From positions 2,046,001 through 2,110,000 of the forward strand of contig NZ_CP045740.1 of assembly GCF_009650765.1 (NCBI RefSeq): DNA of 64,000 nt. Reading direction: 5' to 3'. Positions 49,527 to 58,203 of this stretch are shown here, piece by piece (within the stretch, counting starts at the first letter, position 1; every line of letters starts with the position of its first letter). The notes under the pieces are model-generated. The model had not been told where the DNA came from. It saw nothing but the letters and a program-made list of their open reading frames with translations, and made no database searches. The position numbers and the translations under genes are program-made. The stretch comes from Streptomyces sp. SUK 48 (GTDB taxonomy: Bacteria > Actinomycetota > Actinomycetes > Streptomycetales > Streptomycetaceae).

Positions 49527-50027
49527 ATGGCGATAACCCGTGCCCGAAAGGCACTCATCGCAGGTGCCGTTGGAGCCTTGGCCGCAACCGGCAGCCTCCT
49601 GACACTCAGCACCGCACAGGCCGATCCGCAGACTGCCCCGACCGCAGCCACAGCCACGGACATGCCTACCACCGCCGAGACTTGGGACTACCCTGGTGCG
49701 GCAAAGATCGCCGGGGAGAAGGGCATCGCCCTCAAGCGCGGAGACGGGCACATCACACTCACCGACTGCGCCCAGCCCTACGACCTCCAGGTCCGCTCCC
49801 GACTCGGGCACTTCTGCTTTGCGGTGAACAGCAAGAAGGGCCTGCTCACGCTTGAGCTTCCGGACTCCTTCGGGATCGACAACGGGGCACACCCCGTCAC
49901 GGCGACGCTGGACGCGGGCGGCAAGGAGAGCGTCGTGAAGGCTCCGGTCAACGACTACACGCCGATGGGCGAGGCGGGTGACTCCGGAGAGCGCTCCATC
50001 CTGGTCGAACTGCGCGTCACCGGCTGA
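49527..50027 (+). CDS. Secreted protein of unknown function
   Basis: 166 aa. Signal peptide MAITRARKALIAGAVGALAA...TAQA, then a beta-rich domain with two cysteines (LTDCAQPYDLQVRSRLGHFC). GGAAGGA precedes the ATG at 49527. It is divergent from the toxin gene. No family recognised. Confidence 0.75.
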   Translation: MAITRARKALIAGAVGALAATGSLLTLSTAQADPQTAPTAATATDMPTTAETWDYPGAAKIAGEKGIALKRGDGHITLTDCAQPYDLQVRSRLGHFCFAVNSKKGLLTLELPDSFGIDNGAHPVTATLDAGGKESVVKAPVNDYTPMGEAGDSGERSILVELRVTG

Positions 50028-50143
50028 CCTCGCCCTCTGCGCCCTGCCGCCTGAGTGAGGCGCGCAGGCCATCCCCCGGCTCCCGGCACCGCCGGCTCGC
50101 CGTCCCTGTTCGTTGTTCCACTTTGATCGGATCCTGCGTACCC

Positions 50144-51373
50144 GTGTCCAGAACATCCCGTCGAGCAGCATTGACCGGCCTGCTCGCCACCTCGCTCGTC
50201 ACCGGGGCATTCGCTGCCCTGCCCGCCCAGGCCGTCACCGGCTCCGAGGCCGACAAGGCCACCGCCGCGTTCACCGCCCGCATCGACATCGGCGACGGCG
50301 ACCGCACATGCTCCGGCGTCCTGGTCGAGTCGCAGTGGCTGCTGACCTCCGCCACCTGCTTCGCCGACGGCAAACCTGCCGCAGGCACCCCGGCCAAGGC
50401 CGCGAAGGCCACCATCGGCCGCAACGACCTGACCTCCAGCACCGGACAGGTACGCAACATCGTGCAACTGGTGCCGCGCACCGACCGCGACCTGACGCTG
50501 GCCCGTCTGGACAAGCCGGTCACCGACATCACCCCAGTGGCCATCGCTGCCCAGGCCCCCGCCGCGGGAACCGACGTGACCGTGCCCGGCTACGGGCGCA
50601 CCAAGACCGAGTGGTCGCCGCAGAAGATGCACGTCGGCACCTTCACTGTCGGTGCCACCGGCACCAGCGACCTGCCGCTCGCCGGCAAGGACGGCTCCGC
50701 CATCTGCGCCGGCGACACCGGCGCACCCGCGCTGGCCGTCAACGGCGGCAAGAGCGAGCTCGTGGGCATCAACTCCCGATCCTGGCAGGGAGGTTGTTTC
50801 GGCACTGACGCCACTGAGACGCGCACCGACGCACTCGACACCCGTGTCGACGACCTGGCCGGCTGGGTATCGGCGCACGTCGCGCGGTGGGGTCTGAAGG
50901 CAGAGGCCAACGGCAAGTACGTCGCAGCCGAGTTCAACGACGCCGGCAACCAGCAGGGCAAGCTGCGCGCCCGCAGCGATGCCCCCACCGGCAGCTGGGA
51001 ACAGTTCGCGCTCCCCGCAAACGGCACCGACGGTGGTATCAGCCTGCAGGCCCAGAACGGTGACCTGTACGTGAGCGTCGAGGTCGAGGACTCCGGCACC
51101 CACGCCGGCATGCTGCGCGCCCGCGCCACCAGTGCGGGCAACTGGGAGAAGTTCAGACTCGACCGCCAGAGCAACGGGAACTACTCCCTCAAGGCAATGA
51201 GCAACGGCAAGTACGTGTCCACCGAGATCAACGACAGCGACACGGACAACGGACTGCTGCGCGCGCGCAGCGACACGATCGGCAGCTGGGAACGCTTCGG
51301 CCTCACCCGCGCCGACAACTTCCCCACCGCATCCCGCGACGCCGTCCAGCCCGGCCCGCTGCCAGCCTCCTAA
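50144..51373 (+). CDS. Secreted trypsin-fold pseudoprotease with beta-trefoil C-terminus
   Basis: 409 aa from GTG 50144 (TTG at 50123 is an alternative; neither has a clear ribosome site). Signal peptide to PAQA, then an S1A trypsin fold. The catalytic positions are altered: LTSATCF where LTAAHC is expected (His to Thr) and GDTGAPAL where GDSGGP is expected (Ser to Thr); the Asp in DRDLTLARL is kept. The C-terminal 150 residues form three fascin/beta-trefoil repeats (NGKYVAAEFNDAGNQQGKLR, GDLYVSVEVEDSG, NGKYVSTEINDSD), a likely ligand-binding module. Confidence 0.85.
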   Translation: MSRTSRRAALTGLLATSLVTGAFAALPAQAVTGSEADKATAAFTARIDIGDGDRTCSGVLVESQWLLTSATCFADGKPAAGTPAKAAKATIGRNDLTSSTGQVRNIVQLVPRTDRDLTLARLDKPVTDITPVAIAAQAPAAGTDVTVPGYGRTKTEWSPQKMHVGTFTVGATGTSDLPLAGKDGSAICAGDTGAPALAVNGGKSELVGINSRSWQGGCFGTDATETRTDALDTRVDDLAGWVSAHVARWGLKAEANGKYVAAEFNDAGNQQGKLRARSDAPTGSWEQFALPANGTDGGISLQAQNGDLYVSVEVEDSGTHAGMLRARATSAGNWEKFRLDRQSNGNYSLKAMSNGKYVSTEINDSDTDNGLLRARSDTIGSWERFGLTRADNFPTASRDAVQPGPLPAS

Positions 51374-51424
51374 CGAGTTGGTGCGTGATAGCGGGTGGGC
51401 ATGCTCTCGTGGTAAGTGAAGGGC

Positions 51425-51618
51425 ATGGTCGATCGGGCGGTGTGGGCGCATCCGTTGTTCACGGGTATACCGACGGTGCATCTGGCGGCGCTGGTCAAGG
51501 AGTTGGCCTCGCCGTGGGCAGCTTCGGCGGAGGGCCGACGGGAGCGAGTGCGTGGTGGAACACGAGGGCGTGCGCCGGGTGCGGGTGCTCGGTACCAGCT
51601 GCTGTTCGTGGACCGGCT
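51425..51618 (+). pseudogene. Truncated transposase N-terminus interrupted by the IS5-type element
   Basis: MVDRAVWAHPLFTGIPTVHL and ALVKELASPWAASAEGRRER up to YQLLFVDRLG resembles the N-terminus of Streptomyces IS transposases. The frame is cut at CTAG, where the next IS begins. No remainder is seen on the other side. Confidence 0.55.
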
Positions 51619-51635
51619 AGGTTCTGTTTCTTTGG

Positions 51636-51980
51636 TCAGCGTCGGGTCCAGATGATGATGCCTGCGAGGTGGAGTGCGGCCTGGTAGGCGATAGCGAGTT
51701 TGTCGGTTCGTGCGGCCAGGCCGCGCCACTGTTTTAGCCGGTTGATGCACCACTCGACGGTGTTCCGCCGCTTGTATGCCTCGCGGTCGAAGCCTGGCGG
51801 GCAGCCTCCTCGGCGGCCCCGCCGCGGGCAGTGGCCGACCTGGTCGGACGGCTGCGGGATGACCGCTCGGATTCCCCGGCGCCGCAGGCGGGCGCGGATG
51901 GCACGGAACAGAGTAGGCCCGATCGGCCAGCACAGCGAAAGGCCGGGTCCGTGGCCTGCCCGGGCCGCCGCGAGGCACAC
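51636..51980 (-). pseudogene. IS5-type transposase, C-terminal part (frameshifted)
   Basis: Encodes RRRGIRAVIPQPSDQVGHCP and YKRRNTVEWCINRLKQWRGL, with the C-terminal catalytic glutamate region. The middle part (GDASAFESVMSRIRVPRG to VLADRAYS) is read in another frame at about 51980-52140. Two frame changes are therefore needed, one more than programmed frameshifting would explain. Confidence 0.65.
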
Positions 51981-52132
51981 GGATGCGGGACATCACCGAC
52001 TCGAAAGCGGATGCGTCACCGGCTTGGCCTACGGTGACAGTGAAGGCGAAAGGGCATGCACCGCCGTCCGCGGCCAGATGGACCTTGGCGCTCAGGCCTC
52101 CGCGGGAGCGTCCGAGTGCGTGGCCGGCGGGC

Positions 52133-52495
52133 TCACCGGAGCGAGGCCCCCCCTTTGCGTACTCCGGCGGCATGCTGGTGAGCCCGCACGACCGTGGAGC
52201 CCACCGACACCGTCCAGTCGATATCGTCGTCGGCGTCCGCTGCCGCGAGGACAGCGGCGAGGATCATCTCCCAGGAGCCGTCGACTGCCCACCTGATCAG
52301 CCGCCGGTGGGCGGTCTGGAAAGAGCCGAGCTCATCGGGCAGATCCCGCCAGGGCGAGTTGGTGCGGTACTTCCACGCGATGGCCTCCAGCATGCGACGG
52401 TAGTCGGCCCACCGCCGTCCCCGGACCGGATCGGCCGGCATCAGCAGCTCGAGCCGATCCCACATCACATCAGTGAGCACTAATCGGGCAGGCAC
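52133..52495 (-). CDS. IS5-type transposase, ORF A (N-terminal part)
   Basis: 120 aa: LVLTDVMWDRLELLMPADPV, EAIAWKYRTNSPWRDLPDEL, GSTVVRAHQHAAGVRKG, typical of the N-terminal half of IS427-group transposases. In such elements a frameshift normally links ORF A to ORF B. Confidence 0.8.
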   Translation of the reverse strand: MPARLVLTDVMWDRLELLMPADPVRGRRWADYRRMLEAIAWKYRTNSPWRDLPDELGSFQTAHRRLIRWAVDGSWEMILAAVLAAADADDDIDWTVSVGSTVVRAHQHAAGVRKGGASLR

Positions 52496-52559
52496 ATCCG
52501 ATCAACTGATGAACCCATCAAAGAGACACACTCTAGGAAAGCCCGGGCCGGTGGCGTCC

Positions 52560-54131
52560 TCAGTCGAGGAACGCCGTCTCTATCCAGCGGCGTACCGCCG
52601 AGGGGCGCATCCGGTGCAGGCGGTCGACCGTGTCGGCGACCTCGTGGGAGCCGCCCACCGAGAGGAACTTCTCGCGGACCAGGTCGGCGTGGGAGCGGCG
52701 GGTCTCGGGGCCCGCGGCGCCGACGGGGATCAGGCGGGTGCGGGAGATCGTACGGCCGTCGGTCAGGCGGACGGTGACGCGGGCGCCCGTCGCCTTGGTG
52801 GAGCGGGAGAAGTCGCGGTTGTCGGCACGGATCGCGCCGACCAGGTCCACGAGTTCGTCGCCGCCGAAGCCGCGCAGCCACGGCACCGCCAGCTCCCCCG
52901 CCTCTCGTACCGCCTCCCCGAACGGGGCGTCGGACAGGAAGAGTTCGCGGGTCATCTCGGTGTCGTGCTCCAGGCGTATCCGCTTGGCCAGCGCCCACCG
53001 GTCGAGGTCGTCCACACGCGGCGAGGAGAAGTCGTCGACGGAGAACTCGCCGGTGAGGAGGGTGGTCGCCACCGGGTAGGGCACGTCCAGGACCAGCGCG
53101 CCGAGCGGGGAGCCCGGACCGGTGACGTAGGCGGCGGCCCGCTCCCCCGCGAACAGGGTGTACAGGGACGCCTCCACGACGACCTCGGCCACGTCCTGCG
53201 GGCGCAGGGAGCCCAGTTCGCGGTGGATCTCCGCCGCGCAGTCCACGGCCGCGTCGATGCCGGGGCCGCCGGGGTGCATCTTGAAGGACAGGGTGTCGGT
53301 GTGCCAGCGCCGGCCGAGGCCCTTGGCGACCGCCTGCGGCAGCGGGACCGTCGCGAAGCGGGCGAGGAAGCCGTCGCTGTGCTCCATGATGTCGGGTGCG
53401 CCGCGCAGCCCGGCGTACGCCGCGTCGCAGGCGTCCATCGCGGTGCGCACCGGGGTGAAGGTGTTGAACAGCCGGGCGTCGCTGGCCAGGAAGGCGCGCA
53501 TCAGGGGCCAGTTGGGCATGGCGAAGGCCAGTCCGAAGGCGTTCTCGTACAGGCTCGCGGAGGCCCGGTCGGCGTGCAGCCGCCCGGCGACGGCGCCGGC
53601 CAGATGGGTGTGCACGGCGCTCTGGCCGCGCAGCGGGCCCAGGGTCGCGGAGGCGGTGATGCGGGCCGCGCACTCGTTGGCCACGACCACCGAGGTCAGC
53701 AGGGAGAGGCCGTCCAGGCGGCGGGCGTAGGCGAAGGCGAGGGGGACGGCGACCGTGGAGTTCGACAGATGGCCGGCGTACGCGGTGTCGTCCAGGTTGA
53801 GCCAGGAGCCGAGCGCCGCGAAGACCCCGGCGGCCTGGCGGGGGTCGCGCTGCATGGGGTGCCCGAAGGCGGCCACCAGCTTGCGGCCCAGGGGGTGCTG
53901 GAGCCCGGCCCGGATGGAGGCGATCTGCGAGAGCACCTGGCTCGCGGCGAGTTTGAGCACCCGGCACGGCACGGCCTGCGGGCGCAAGGTGGCGGCCCAG
54001 TGCGAGAGTTCGCGCAGCGGGCTGTCCGTACCGGCGGGGTTGCGGGCGGCCGATGGCGACGATGCCGCGGCCTGCTCGGCCCAGTCGTCGCACAGCGCTT
54101 GGGCGACGCTCTCCGCGAGGACGGCGGTCAT
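52560..54131 (-). CDS. MmgE/PrpD-family protein (2-methylcitrate dehydratase-like)
   Basis: 523 aa: GSWLNLDDTAYAGHLSNSTV, VVVANECAARITASATLGPL, SFKMHPGGPGIDAAVDCAAE. The family includes 2-methylcitrate and cis-aconitate/iminodisuccinate enzymes, so the substrate is open. GGAAGG lies 9 nt before the ATG at 54131. No methylcitrate genes are nearby; the neighbours suggest secondary metabolism. Confidence 0.85.
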   Translation of the reverse strand: MTAVLAESVAQALCDDWAEQAAASSPSAARNPAGTDSPLRELSHWAATLRPQAVPCRVLKLAASQVLSQIASIRAGLQHPLGRKLVAAFGHPMQRDPRQAAGVFAALGSWLNLDDTAYAGHLSNSTVAVPLAFAYARRLDGLSLLTSVVVANECAARITASATLGPLRGQSAVHTHLAGAVAGRLHADRASASLYENAFGLAFAMPNWPLMRAFLASDARLFNTFTPVRTAMDACDAAYAGLRGAPDIMEHSDGFLARFATVPLPQAVAKGLGRRWHTDTLSFKMHPGGPGIDAAVDCAAEIHRELGSLRPQDVAEVVVEASLYTLFAGERAAAYVTGPGSPLGALVLDVPYPVATTLLTGEFSVDDFSSPRVDDLDRWALAKRIRLEHDTEMTRELFLSDAPFGEAVREAGELAVPWLRGFGGDELVDLVGAIRADNRDFSRSTKATGARVTVRLTDGRTISRTRLIPVGAAGPETRRSHADLVREKFLSVGGSHEVADTVDRLHRMRPSAVRRWIETAFLD

Positions 54132-54188
54132 GGCGGGGTACCTTCCGTGCGTGCGTCGAGGGGGAGGACGTCGGTCCTCAACACGGGT

Positions 54189-54219
54189 GCGGGAGCACCG
54201 GACCTGCCGGTGCTCCCGC
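54189..54219. terminator. Hairpin terminator after the NTF2-like gene
   Basis: 13-bp perfect arms GCGGGAGCACCGG (54189-54201) and complement (54207-54219), loop ACCTG, 15 nt past the stop. Confidence 0.85.
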
Positions 54220-54233
54220 GACGCGTGCCGATG

Positions 54234-54602
54234 TTACGCGGCCGGGACCTTGTCCAGGAAGCCGTAGACGGCCTTGATCTTGCCGGCCTCGTCGGCGACG
54301 AGGACGTCGAAGCCGATGGCGACCGGCTCGGCGCCGGCCTCGGTCACCAGGCCCCACTGGAAGCGGGCCTGGTTGTGGTGGGCGTCGACGGTGCCGTGCA
54401 GCTCGAAGGAGAGACCCTTGAACTGGTCGCGGGCGCCGGCCACCACAGCCGCGAAGCCCTCGCGACCCTCGACCGCGGCCAGCGGGTCGATGTACGGGGC
54501 GTCGGCGGTGAACAGCTCGGCAATGGCCGCGGCGCGCTTGTCGGCGTCCGCCTCGTTCCAGATGTCGAGGTAGCGGGTGACGGTGGTGGTCAGGTCGCTC
54601 AT
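54234..54602 (-). CDS. NTF2-like / SnoaL-type small protein
   Basis: 122 aa cone-barrel fold: TVTRYLDIWNEADADKRAAA, LFTADAPYIDPLAAVEGREG, VYGFLDKVPA. Members range from polyketide cyclases to isomerases and hydrolases; no catalytic residues can be assigned. Confidence 0.85.
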   Translation of the reverse strand: MSDLTTTVTRYLDIWNEADADKRAAAIAELFTADAPYIDPLAAVEGREGFAAVVAGARDQFKGLSFELHGTVDAHHNQARFQWGLVTEAGAEPVAIGFDVLVADEAGKIKAVYGFLDKVPAA

Positions 54603-54653
54603 GCGGGCGATCTCCTTTTTGGTGGTGCTTCTTCGGTTCTTCGGACGGTTGGT

Positions 54654-55604
54654 TCAGGGGGTGGCGGGCGCCCACACGGGGAGGGCTCCGGGGAGCACCT
54701 CGAAGGTGGCGGCGGCGCCGATGCCGTGTTGGTACTCACCGTCGTGCTCCAGCGGGAGGCGGCGGCCGTCGGTGCGTTCCACGGTGATCCGGCGGCCCCG
54801 TGCGTAGACGGTCGCCGGATGGGACATATGGGCGGCGTTCAGGGTCAGTTCGGGAACCTGGGCCGCGGTGATGTCGCCGCCGATGACGCAGACGTCGAGC
54901 AGTCCGTCGTCGAGCAGCGAGTCGGGCAGTACCTGGAAGCGGCCGCCGCGGTAGGGGCCGCCGCCGACGTTGGCGAGCACGGTGGGGCCCTCGTGCACGA
55001 TCCGGCCGTCGACCGTGACCCGGCCGGGGTACGGCTCGTACCCGTCGGCGGTGTCGGCGAAGGCGCGGACGTAGCGCTCGCGGCCGCGCAGCGGGACCTG
55101 CTTGGCGGTGATCAGCGCGTCGGCGATCACGCCCGAACAGGCGCCCAGATAGACGTAGTTGCGCGTCTCGGCGAGGCGTGCCAGGTCGAGCCTGCGCAGC
55201 CGGGCGCTGCCGCCGACGCCGTGGTCGCTGAGGATCGCCTTCAGCGCCTCGCTCCAGGGGCGCTCGCCCCACAGCATCTTGTAGCCGGAGTTGCCGGTGC
55301 CACCGGGTACCACCGCGAGGCTCGCCCCGTGGTCGGCCGGCACCAGTCCCTGGACGGCCTCGCGGACCGTGCCGTCGCCGCCGATGGCGACGATCAGGTC
55401 GGGGGCGTCGTCGGTGCGCTCCAGGGCGCGGCGTACGGCGACCGTGGCGTCACCCGGTCCCGTGGTCAGGTGGACCTCGGCGCGCTCCAGCATGGAGGCG
55501 CACAACTGGCGTACCTCCTCGACCAGTTCGGGCGAGTGGCTGCCGGAAGCGGGGTTGCCCAGGACGAGTGCCCGGGTGGGTCCCGGGGCTGCGGTGTCTG
55601 CCAT
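54654..55604 (-). CDS. Diacylglycerol kinase-family lipid kinase
   Basis: 316 aa: LVLGNPASGSHSPELVEEVR, LIVAIGGDGTVREAVQGLVP, VVPGGTGNSGYKML and LDDGLLDVCVIGGDIT, the DAGK_cat signature with the GGDGT ATP site. AAGGAG precedes the ATG at 55604 by 8 nt. Two GTCAG-type heptamers in 11-bp register lie about 95 bp upstream. Confidence 0.88.
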   Translation of the reverse strand: MADTAAPGPTRALVLGNPASGSHSPELVEEVRQLCASMLERAEVHLTTGPGDATVAVRRALERTDDAPDLIVAIGGDGTVREAVQGLVPADHGASLAVVPGGTGNSGYKMLWGERPWSEALKAILSDHGVGGSARLRRLDLARLAETRNYVYLGACSGVIADALITAKQVPLRGRERYVRAFADTADGYEPYPGRVTVDGRIVHEGPTVLANVGGGPYRGGRFQVLPDSLLDDGLLDVCVIGGDITAAQVPELTLNAAHMSHPATVYARGRRITVERTDGRRLPLEHDGEYQHGIGAAATFEVLPGALPVWAPATP

Positions 55605-55699
55605 GGGGCGTACTCCTTCGTCGGTCGGCACCGGGGTACCGGGCTGGTGCGCCCCGGTGTCGCGGCAATGACCACTGTGCCGGGGAGGACTGTCATGCC

Positions 55700-55717
55700 G
55701 CTGACCCGGCGCTGACA
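55700..55717 (-). promoter_or_regulatory. SARP-type direct repeat A (before the lipid kinase)
   Basis: Plus strand GCTGACC at 55700 and GCTGACA at 55711; on the minus strand GTCAGCG-CCGG-GTCAGCG. The 11-bp register is that of SARP sites; GTCAGSS is the heptamer I recall for PapR2. Confidence 0.5.
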
Positions 55718-55741
55718 CGGCGCCCGTGCCGCGAACGCGCG

Positions 55742-55772
55742 CGTCCGGCCCCTCGCGGTGAGGGGCCGGACG
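55742..55772. terminator. Hairpin terminator after the alpha/beta hydrolase gene
   Basis: 13-bp perfect arms CGTCCGGCCCCTC (55742-55754) and complement (55760-55772), 23 nt past the stop. Confidence 0.85.
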
Positions 55773-55795
55773 TGGCTGCCGGGAGGCGGCGGGGC

Positions 55796-56626
55796 TCACT
55801 CCTTGACGAAGGCCAGCAGATCGGCGTTGAGGCGGTCCGCGTGGGTGGCGAAGAGGCCGTGCGCGGCGCCCTCGTAGGTGATGAGCCTGCTGTCCGGGAT
55901 CAGCCCGGTGGTGCGCGGGGCGCACAGCGGGTACGGGGCGGCCAGGTCGGCGGTCCCGTGGATCACCAGGGTGGGGGTCCGCACCGCGGCCGTCTCCGCG
56001 CGCTGGTCGGTGGTGAGCAGCGTGCGGTAGATCTCGATGCCGGCTCTCGGCGAGGTGTTCAGGCACATCTCGATCAGCCACTTCGCCAGCTGCGGGGAGA
56101 TCGGCAGGTTCTCCGGGTCGGGTGCGGCGCCCGCGAAGAACGGCCAGGTCAGCTCGGACAGCCAGGCGGCCCGGTCGGCCTTGATGGCCTGCTCGATCTG
56201 GTCGAAGAGGGCGAGGTCGAGCCCGTCGGGGTTGTCGGAGTCGCGCAGCAGGTAGGGGGTGGTCGAGGCGACCAGGGCGAGGCCCGTGACCCGTGTGTCG
56301 CCGTACCGGGACAGGTAGCGCACGCACTCCCCGCCGCCGACCGCGTAGCCGACCAGCACGGTGTCCCTCAGGTCGAGGTGGTCGAGCAGGTCGGCGAGGT
56401 CGCCGGCGAGGGTGTCGTAGTCGTATCCGGTCCAGGGCTTGTCCGAACGGCCGCTGCCGCGCCGGTCGTAGGTGACGCAGCGCAGTCCGTTCCCGGCGAG
56501 GAACGGGGCCTGGAACTCCCACATGCGCGCGTCCGCCATGGCGGCGCCGAGCAGGACGACGGGGCGTCCCTCGCCCCAGTCGTCGTAGTGCAGCCGGGTT
56601 CCGTCCCGGGTGGTGAAGTACGGCAT
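55796..56626 (-). CDS. Alpha/beta-hydrolase lacking the nucleophile serine (haloperoxidase-like)
   Basis: 276 aa: LHYDDWGEGRPVVLLGAAMA, CVTYDRRGSGRSDKPW, and the elbow VLVGYAVGGGECVRYLSRYG. In cofactor-free haloperoxidases and esterases the elbow reads GFSMGG; here the serine is alanine (G-Y-A-V-G). The acid IHGTADLAAPY and histidine GAAHGLF remain. Serine-ester chemistry is thus unlikely; a lyase, cyclase or binding role is possible. Confidence 0.85.
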   Translation of the reverse strand: MPYFTTRDGTRLHYDDWGEGRPVVLLGAAMADARMWEFQAPFLAGNGLRCVTYDRRGSGRSDKPWTGYDYDTLAGDLADLLDHLDLRDTVLVGYAVGGGECVRYLSRYGDTRVTGLALVASTTPYLLRDSDNPDGLDLALFDQIEQAIKADRAAWLSELTWPFFAGAAPDPENLPISPQLAKWLIEMCLNTSPRAGIEIYRTLLTTDQRAETAAVRTPTLVIHGTADLAAPYPLCAPRTTGLIPDSRLITYEGAAHGLFATHADRLNADLLAFVKE

Positions 56627-56686
56627 CGCGGTGTGCCTCCTTTCCAGTGGTGGTGGGGACGCTCGTGCCGCCGGTGGTGCGTGGCG

Positions 56687-58153
56687 TCAGCTCCGGGCGG
56701 CGCGGCCGGGGGCCGACAGCACGAGCAGCGAGGCGAGCAGGCCCAGGCAAACGAGCGGGATCAGGGTGACGGTGAAGGCGTGCGGGTAGGCGTCCGCCTT
56801 GCCGCCCGCGCGGGCCAGGGCCGGGAAGAAGACGGCGCCGGCGATGGCCACGCCGACGGCGGCGCCGCCCTCCTGCGCGGTGTTCAGCAGTCCGGAGGCC
56901 GCGGCCGCGTGCTCGGGGACCGCGCCGCCGAGCACCAGGTTGGTCAGCGGCCCGGTGGTCAGGCCCATGCCGAGCCCAGCGACGAGCAGCATCGGCAGCA
57001 GCCAGAGCGCGGAACCGTCCAGCTTCAGGTCCCAGGCGGTGAGCGCGATGGCGGTGTAGCCGATGGCGAGGATCAGCGGACCGGCCGCGACCCGGCGGGC
57101 GTTGACCGAGGCGGCGAACCGGGCCGAGACGATGGAGGCGCCGAAGTAGCCGACGCCCAGCGCCAGGAACATCGAGCCGGACTCCAGCGGGCTCATGCCC
57201 CGGCCCAGTTGGAGGTAGAGGGCGAGGGTGAAGAAGAACGAGCCCATGGCCAGGAAGTAGGCGACCGTGGCGAGCAGGCCCACCGAGAACAGCCGGGAGC
57301 GGAACATGCCCGGCTCGATCAGCGGGCCGCGCCCGGCGGCGGACCGGCGGCGCAGATGCCAGACGGTGACGGCGAGCAGCACGGCCGCGACGGCCAGCGA
57401 CTCCCACACCCACGCCGGCCAGTGCCGCTCCTGGCCCTCCAGGAGCGCGAACACGATGAGGCCGAGGGCGACGGTGATCAGCAGGGCGCCGAGCAGGTCC
57501 AGCCGGGTGCCGCCCTGGCCCCGGGACTCGGGGATGGTACGGCGGGTCATGGCCAGGGAGACCAGGCACAGCGGCACGTTGATCAGGAAGATCGTGCGCC
57601 AGCTGAGCCCCGCCACGTCGACGGAGATCAGCGCGCCGCCGATGAACTGGCCGAAGACACCGGCGAGTCCGATGACCAGGCCGTAGACGGTGAAGGCACG
57701 GTCGCGGGCGGCGCCGGTGTAGACGGTGCTGATGATGCCGAGGACCTGCGGGACCATCAGCGCGGCGGAGCCGCCCTGGAGGATCCGGGCGACTCCGAGG
57801 AAGGTCACCGTGGGGGCGAAGCTGCACGCGGCCGAGGTGATCATGAAGAGCACCATGCCGAGGGCGAACAGCCGGCGCCGGCCGTAGAGGTCGCCGAGCC
57901 GGCCGCCGGTGATCAGGCCCGAGGTGAAGGCGACGCCGTAGCCGACGATGATCAGCTGGGCCTGGGCGGCGGTGGCGTGCAGGTCGGATTTGATGGCCGG
58001 GACGGCCACGTTGGCGATGAAGAAGTCGAGCACGGTGATGAACGTGCCGATGAGGACCACCGCCAGGGCGCCCGGCGAGGGGGCCGCGGCACCGTCGGAG
58101 GCCGTCCGCTCGCGCCCCTCCGCCGCGATGTCCGGAGTTAACTCCTGAGTCAT
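56687..58153 (-). CDS. MFS exporter, DHA2 family (14 TM), copy 1
   Basis: 488 aa: GTFITVLDFFIANVAVPAIK (motif D1 region), GGRLGDLYGRRRLFALGMVL (motif A), LINVPLCLVSL. Similar throughout to the exporters at 61192 and 62800. GGAG lies 6 nt before the ATG at 58153. Substrate unknown. Confidence 0.9.
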   Translation of the reverse strand: MTQELTPDIAAEGRERTASDGAAAPSPGALAVVLIGTFITVLDFFIANVAVPAIKSDLHATAAQAQLIIVGYGVAFTSGLITGGRLGDLYGRRRLFALGMVLFMITSAACSFAPTVTFLGVARILQGGSAALMVPQVLGIISTVYTGAARDRAFTVYGLVIGLAGVFGQFIGGALISVDVAGLSWRTIFLINVPLCLVSLAMTRRTIPESRGQGGTRLDLLGALLITVALGLIVFALLEGQERHWPAWVWESLAVAAVLLAVTVWHLRRRSAAGRGPLIEPGMFRSRLFSVGLLATVAYFLAMGSFFFTLALYLQLGRGMSPLESGSMFLALGVGYFGASIVSARFAASVNARRVAAGPLILAIGYTAIALTAWDLKLDGSALWLLPMLLVAGLGMGLTTGPLTNLVLGGAVPEHAAAASGLLNTAQEGGAAVGVAIAGAVFFPALARAGGKADAYPHAFTVTLIPLVCLGLLASLLVLSAPGRAARS

Positions 58154-58203
58154 GACGACTCCGTTTCTCGATCTTTCGGTCGGTTGCTGCGGTGACCGGC
58201 CGG

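Larger units (their letters stand above)
51616..52536. mobile_element. IS5-family insertion sequence, degenerate
   Basis: About 0.92 kb between two CTAG copies (51616-51619 and 52533-52536; target duplication). The imperfect terminal repeats CTAGGTTCTGTTTCTTTGG and CTAGAGTGTGTCTCTTTGA match at about 15 of 21 positions. It encodes a minus-strand IS5/IS427-type transposase in two or three frames. Confidence 0.75.
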
